Assembly (NCBI RefSeq): GCF_051020765.1
Contig: NW_027469193.1
Span: forward strand, 186,001 to 250,000
Direction of reading: 5' to 3'
DNA length: 64,000 nucleotides
From: Lasioglossum baleicum
Lineage: Eukaryota; Arthropoda; Insecta; Hymenoptera; Halictidae
Both the position numbers and the translations under genes were made by a program. The notes beneath the pieces are model-generated. The model worked only from the letters and a program-made list of their open reading frames with translations. It was not told the origin of the DNA and ran no database searches. Below are positions 58,188 through 64,000 of this stretch, piece by piece; position 1 is the stretch's first letter; each line of letters begins with the position of its first letter.

Positions 58188-61100
58188 CCGTTACGCATAA
58201 CGCTTAACGCGTAACGCATAACGCATAACGCATAACGCATAACGCATAACGCATAACGCATAACGCATAACGCATAACGCATAACGCATAACGCATAACG
58301 CATAACGCATAACGCATAACGCATAACGCATAACGCATAACGCATAACGCATAACGCATAACGCATAACGCATAACGCATAACGCATAACGCATAACGCA
58401 TAACGCATAACGCATAACGCATAACGCATAACGCATAACGCATAACGCATAACGCATAACGCATAACGCATAACGCATAACGCATAACGCATAACGCAAA
58501 ACGCATAACGCATAACGCATAACGCATATCGCATAACGCATAACGCATAACGCATAACGCATAACGCATAACGCATAACGCATAACGCATAACGCATAAC
58601 GCATAACGCATAACGCATAACGCATAACGCATAACGCATAACGCATAACGCATAACGCATAACGCATAACGCATAACGCATAACGCATAACGCATAACGC
58701 ATAACGCATAACGCATAACGCATAACGCATAACGCATAACGTATAAACCATAAGGCATAACGCATAACGCATAACGCATAACGCATAACGCATAACGCAT
58801 AACGCATAACGCATAACGCATAACGCATAACGCATAACGCATAACGCATAACGCATAACGCACAACGCATAACGCATAACGCATAACGCATAACGCATAA
58901 CGCATAACGCATAACGCATAACGCATAACGCATAACGTATAAACCATAAGGCATAACGCTTAGCCCATAACGCATAACGCAAACGCTTAGCCCATAACGC
59001 ATAACGCATAACGCATAACGCATAACGCATAACGCATAACGCATAACGCATAACGCATAACGCATAACGCATAACGCATAACGCATAACGCATAACGCAT
59101 AACGCATAACGCATAACGCATAACGCATAACGCATAACGCATAACGCATAACGCATAACGCATAACGCATAACGCATAACGCATAACGCATAACGCATAA
59201 CGCATAACGCATAACGCTTAACGCAAAACGCATAACGCATAACGCATAACGCATAACGCATAACGCATAACGTATAAACCATAAGGCATAACGCATAACG
59301 CATAACGCATAACGCATAACGCATAACGCATAACGCATAACGCATAACGCATAGCGCATAACGCATAACGCATAACGCATAACGCATAATGCAAAAGTCA
59401 TAACGCATAACGCATAACGCATAACGCATAACCCGTTACGCATAACGCTTAACGCGTAACGCATAACGCATAACGTATAAACCATAAGGCATAACGCATA
59501 ACGCATAACGCATAACGCATAACGTATAAACCATAAGGCATAACGCATAACGCATAACGCATAACGCATAACGCATAACGCATAACGCATAACGCATAAC
59601 GCATAACGCATAACGCATAACGCATAACGCATAACGCATAACGCATAACGCATAACGCATAACGCATAACGCATAACGCATAACGCATAACGCATAACGC
59701 ATAACGCATAACGCACAACGCATAACGCATAACGCATAACGCATAACGCATAACGCATAAGGCATAACGCATAACGCATAACGCATAACGCATAACGCAT
59801 AACGCATAACGCATAACGCATAACGCATAACGCATAACGCATAACGCATAACGCATAACGCATAACGCATAACGCATAACGCATAACGCATAACCCATAA
59901 CGCATAACGCATAACGCATAACGCATAACGCATAACGCATAACGCATAACGCATAACGCATAACGCATAACGCATAACGCATAACGCATAACGCATAACG
60001 CATAACGCATAACGCATAACGCATAACGCATAACGCATAACGCATAACGCATAACGCATAACGCATAACGCATAACGCATAACGCATAACGCATAACGCA
60101 TAACGCATAACGCATAACGCATAACGCATAACGCATAACGCATAACGCATAACGCATAACGCATAACGCATAACGCATAACGCATAACGCATAACGCATA
60201 ACGCATAACGCATAACGCATAACGCATAACGCATAACGCATAACGCATAACGCATAACGCATAACGCATAACGCATAACGCATAACGCATAACGCATAAC
60301 GCATAACGCATAACGCATAACGCATAACGCATAACGCATAACCCATAACGCATAACGCATAACGCATAACGCATAACGCATAACGCATAACGCATAACGC
60401 ATAACGCATAACGCATAACGCATAACGCATAACGCATAACGCATAACGCATAACGCATAACGCATAACGCATAACGCATAACGCATAACGCATAACGCAT
60501 AACGCATAACGCATAACGCATAACGCATAACGCATAACGCATAACGCATAACGCATAACGCATAACGCATAACGCATAACGCACAACGCATAACGCATAA
60601 CGCATAACGCATAACGCATAACGCATAACGCATAACGCATAACGTATAAACCATAAGGCATAACGCTTAGCCCATAACGCATAACGCAAACGCTTAGCCC
60701 ATAACGCATAACGCATAACGCATAACGCATAACGCATAACGCATAACGCATAACGCATAACGCATAACGCATAACGCATAACGCATAACGCATAACGCAT
60801 AACGCATAACGCATAACGCATAACGCATAACGCATAACGCATAACGCATAACGCATAACGCATAACGCATAACGCATAACGCATAACGCATAACGCATAA
60901 CGCATAACGCATAACGCATAACGCATAACGCATAACGCATAACGCATAACGCATAACGCTTAACGCAAAACGCATAACGCATAACGCATAACGCATAACG
61001 CATAACGTATAAACCATAAGGCATAACGCATAACGCATAACGCATAACGCATAACGCATAACGCATAACGCATAACGCATATCGCATAACGCATAACGCA

Positions 61101-63240
61101 TAACGCATAACGCATAACGCATAACGCATAACGCATAACGCATAACGCATAACGCATAACGCATAACGCATAACGCATAACGCATAACGCATAACGCATA
61201 ACGCATAACGCATAACGCATAACGCATAACGCATAACGCATAACGCATAACGCATAACGCATAACGCATAACGCATAACGCACAACGCATAACGCATAAC
61301 GCATAACGTATAACGCATAACGCATAACGCATAACGCATAACGCATAACGTATAAACCATAAGGCATAACGCTTAGCCCATAACGCATAACGCAAACGCT
61401 TAGCCCATAACGCATAACGCATAACGCATAACGCATAACGCATAACGCATAACGCATAACGCATAACGCATAACCCATTGCGCATAACGCATAACGCATA
61501 ACGCATAACGCATAACGCATAACGCATAACGCATAACGCATAACGCATAACGCATAACGCATAACGCATAACGCATAACGCATAACGCATAACGCATAAC
61601 GCATAACGCATAACGCATAACGCATAACGCATAACGCATAACGCATAACGCATAACGCATAACGCATAACGCATAACGCATAACGCATAACGCATAACGC
61701 ATAACGCATAACGCATAACGCATAACGCATAACGCATAACGCATAACGCATAACGCATAACGCATAACGCATAACGCATAACGCATAACGCATAACGCAT
61801 AACGCATAACGCATAACGCATAACGCATAACGCATAACGCATAACGCATAACGCATAACGCATAACGCATAACGCATAACGCATAACGCATAACGCATAA
61901 CGCATAACGCATAACGCATAACGCATAACGCATAACGCATAACGCATAACGCATAACCCATAACGCATAACGCATAACGCATAACGCATAACGCATAACG
62001 CATAACGCATAACGCATAACGCATAACGCATAACGCATAACGCATAACGCATAACGCATAACGCATAACGCATAACGCATAACGCATAAGGCATAACGCT
62101 TAGCCCATAACGCATAACGCAAACGCTTAGCCCATAACGCATAACGCATAACGCATAACGCATAACGCATAACGCATAACGCATAACGCATAACTCATAA
62201 CGCATAACGCATAACGCATAACGCATAACGCATAACCCATTGCGCATAACGCTTAACGCGTAACGCAAAACTCATAACGCATAACGCATAACATATAAAC
62301 CATAAGGCATAACGCTTAGCCCATAACGCATAACGCATAACGCATAACGCATAACGCATAACGCATAACGCATAACGCATAACGCATAACGCATAACGCA
62401 TAACGCATAACGCATAACGCATAACGCATAACGCATAACGCATAACGCATAACGCATAGGGCATAACTCATAACGTATAAACCATAAGGCATAACGCTTA
62501 GCCCATAACGCATAACGCATAACGCATAACGCATAACGCATAACGCTTAACGCATAACGCATAACGCATATCGCATAACGCATAACGCATAACGCATAAC
62601 GCATAACGCATAACGCATAACGCATAACGCATAACGCATAACGCATAACGCATAACGCATAACGCATAACGCATAACGCATAACGCATAACGCATAACGC
62701 ATAACGCATAACGCATAACGCACAACGCACAACGCATAACGCATAACGCATAACGCATAACGCATAACGCATAACGCATAACGCATAACGCATAACGCAT
62801 AACGCATAACGCATAACGCATAACGCATAACGCATAACGCATAACGCATAACGTATAAACCATAAGGCATAACGCTTAGCCCATAACGCATAACGCAAAC
62901 GCTTAGCCCATAACGCATAACGCATAACGCATAACGCATAACGCATAACGCATAACGCATAACCCATTGCGCATAACGCTTAACGCGTAACGCAAAACTC
63001 ATAACGCATAACGCATAACGTATAAACCATAAGGCATAACGCTTAGCCCATAACGCATAACGCATAACGCATAACGCATAACGCATAACGCATAACGCAT
63101 AACGCATAACGCATAACGCATAACGCATAATGCATAACGCATAACGCATAGCGCATAACTCATAACGTATAAACCATAAGGCATAACGCTTAGCCCATAA
63201 CGCATAACGCATAACGCATAACGCATAACGCATAACGCAT
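58188..63240 (+). repeat. Type 4 domain, right part, mixing type 3 and type 4 units
   Basis: Hexamers lie at 58976, 60683, 61389, 62116 and 62892. AACGTAT-AAACCAT-AAGGCAT groups without the hexamer lie near 58738, 59269, 59470, 59521, 61006, 62472 and 63165. The last marker pair is near 59390 and the last AACCCGT at 59432. From 61472 the type 3 units AACCCAT and TGCGCAT reappear (61472, 62234, 62961), now fused to AAGGCAT-containing tails, so this part holds hybrids of cassettes 3 and 4. AGGGCAT near 62457 and AGCGCAT near 63149 precede parallel AACTCAT-AACGTAT groups. There is no gene. Confidence 0.8.
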
Positions 63241-64000
63241 AACGCATAACGCTTAACGCATAACGCATAACGCATATCGCATAACGCATAACGCATAACG
63301 CATAACGCATAACGCATAACGCATAACGCATAACGCATAACGCATAACGCAGAACGCATAACGCATAACGCATAACGCATAACGCATAACGCATAACGCA
63401 TAACGCATAACGCATAACGCATAACGCATAACGCATAACGCATAACGCATAACGCATAACGCATAACGCATAACGCATAACGCATAACGCATAACGCTTA
63501 ACGCATAACGCATAACGCATATCGCATAACGCATAACGCATAACGCATAACGCATAACGCATAACGCATAACGCATAACGCATAACGCATAACGCATAAC
63601 GCATAACGCATAACGCATAACGCATAACGCATAACGCATAACGCATAACGCATAACGCATAACGCATAACGCATAACGCATAACGCATAACGCATAACGC
63701 ATAACGCATAACGCATAACGCATAACGCATAACGCATAACGCATAACGCATAACGCATAACGCATAACGCATAACGCATAACGCATAACGCATAACGCAT
63801 AACGCATAACTCATAACGCATAACGCATAACGCATAACGCATAACGCATAACGCATAACGCATAACGCATAACGCATAACGCATAACGCATAACGCATAA
63901 CGCATAACGCATAACGCATAACGCATAACGCATAACGCATAACGCATAACGCATAACGCATAACGCATTACGCATAACGCATAACGCATAACGCATAACG
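63241..64000 (+). repeat. Right-edge stretch of near-pure AACGCAT
   Basis: Almost entirely consensus, with AACGCTT near 63250 and 63495, ATCGCAT near 63274 and 63519, AGAACGC-type (near 63351), AACTCAT (near 63810) and TACGCAT (63969). The repeated AACGCTT then ATCGCAT pair about 245 bp apart marks one more small duplication. The array leaves the window in phase. Confidence 0.88.

Larger units (their letters stand above)
179..59398 (+). repeat. Dispersed marker pair AATGCAA-AAGTCAT
   Basis: This two-unit variant looks at first like a unique insert (TGCAAAAGTCAT), but it is exactly two diverged heptamers and keeps phase. I count roughly 80 by eye. Spacing is commonly 200-700 bp up to 46.3 kb, then only about five more occur (near 49172, 54004, 55007, 58144 and 59390). 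About half are followed two units later by AACGCTT. Two sites, near 480 and 6647, have AAGTTAT instead, which is diagnostic of block A. Three sites (27003, 28893 and 45805) have AACGCAA as the first unit. Confidence 0.85.
1..64000 (+). repeat. Heptanucleotide satellite-like array, unit AACGCAT, spanning the window
   Basis: Every part of the window divides into head-to-tail copies of AACGCAT or one- to three-base variants of it. Common variants are AACGCAC, AACGCGT, AACGCTT, AACGCAA, AATGCAT, AACGTAT and AGCCCAT. The first base is the end of a partial unit and the last four bases begin another, so the array continues past both edges. The consensus has 3 A, 2 C, 1 G and 1 T, which gives 43% GC, one CpG per unit and a constant A/C-rich strand. 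Counting by phase gives 9,127 heptamers, 2 octamers and 15 hexamers. The longest perfect run I noticed is 79 units at 1122-1674. No unique sequence interrupts the array. Eukaryotic satellite and cyanobacterial heptamer-repeat expansion are both possible identities, and the sequence alone does not decide between them. Confidence 0.98.

Noticed and set aside
55052..61360. Minus-strand open frame of about 2100 codons
   Set aside because: It is made only of the cycle ALCVMRY and variants. Equally long frames exist in the other two minus-strand frames of the same DNA, there is no ribosome-binding site or codon pattern, and interruptions follow unit variants. It is a product of the stop-free heptamer, as are all the other long minus-strand frames.
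1..64000. CRISPR array
   Set aside because: There are no 20-50 bp repeats separated by unique spacers; the period is 7 bp and the material between variant cassettes is more of the same unit. No cas genes are present.
1..64000. Telomere repeat tract
   Set aside because: The minus-strand unit TTATGCG is not a telomere repeat I recognise, it has no G-run, and the array is heavily structured by old ordered variants and duplications. Without a chromosome end in view this stays unsupported, although a subtelomeric satellite is possible.
1..64000. A previously undescribed defence or biosynthetic system
   Set aside because: No protein-coding content of any kind is present. The only system visible is the satellite array and its internal higher-order structure.

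Overview
The whole window is one satellite-like tandem array. The unit is a heptamer, AACGCAT on the given strand (ATGCGTT on the other), and it runs from the first base to the last, so neither end of the array is visible. I found no protein gene, RNA gene, promoter, terminator, mobile element or CRISPR array, and no stretch of even about 30 bases that cannot be divided into diverged heptamers. The many long minus-strand reading frames are a by-product of the repeat: three heptamers make seven codons with no stop, and every minus-strand frame reads the same cycle ALCVMRY.

The organism cannot be named from this sequence. Two settings fit. One is a eukaryotic satellite (centromeric, heterochromatic or subtelomeric). 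The other is a giant expansion of the heptanucleotide short tandem repeats (STRRs) known from filamentous cyanobacteria, although an uninterrupted 64 kb would be extreme for those. A telomere is less likely, because the array is full of ordered, duplicated variants.

Hand bookkeeping of the repeat phase closes exactly. Bases 2-63996 divide into 9,127 heptamers, 2 octamers (near 19.18 and 25.17 kb) and 15 hexamers (all between 47.4 and 62.9 kb). All units point the same way, apart from an 8-bp palindrome arm at each octamer.

Substituted units are not random. They form ordered cassettes with fixed internal spacing, and these define a layout. (1) 0-13.3 kb: two copies of a 4.5-5 kb higher-order block (about 480-5550 and 6647-11150), rich in AACGCAC runs, followed by extra cassette copies. 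(2) 13.3-26.2 kb: a 1.45-kb tandem pair, then a 5-kb block present twice at 5.84-5.99 kb spacing (15047-19801 and 20886-25780). (3) 26.2-31.4 kb: a 1.6-1.9 kb pair and a 1127-bp pair. (4) 31.4-43.1 kb: a domain marked by AACCCAT followed by TGCGCAT, containing a roughly 4-kb tandem duplication (35069-39037 and 39038-43083). (5) 43.1-46.3 kb: a return to the earlier variants, including a dispersed copy of the 14.77-16.0 kb segment about 29.7 kb away. (6) 46.3-64 kb: a domain marked by AAACCAT, AAGGCAT and the hexamer, with a 4.1-kb duplication, fading into almost pure AACGCAT at the right edge.

No genes work together here. What the window offers is a readable history of array growth by whole-unit slippage and nested segmental duplication.
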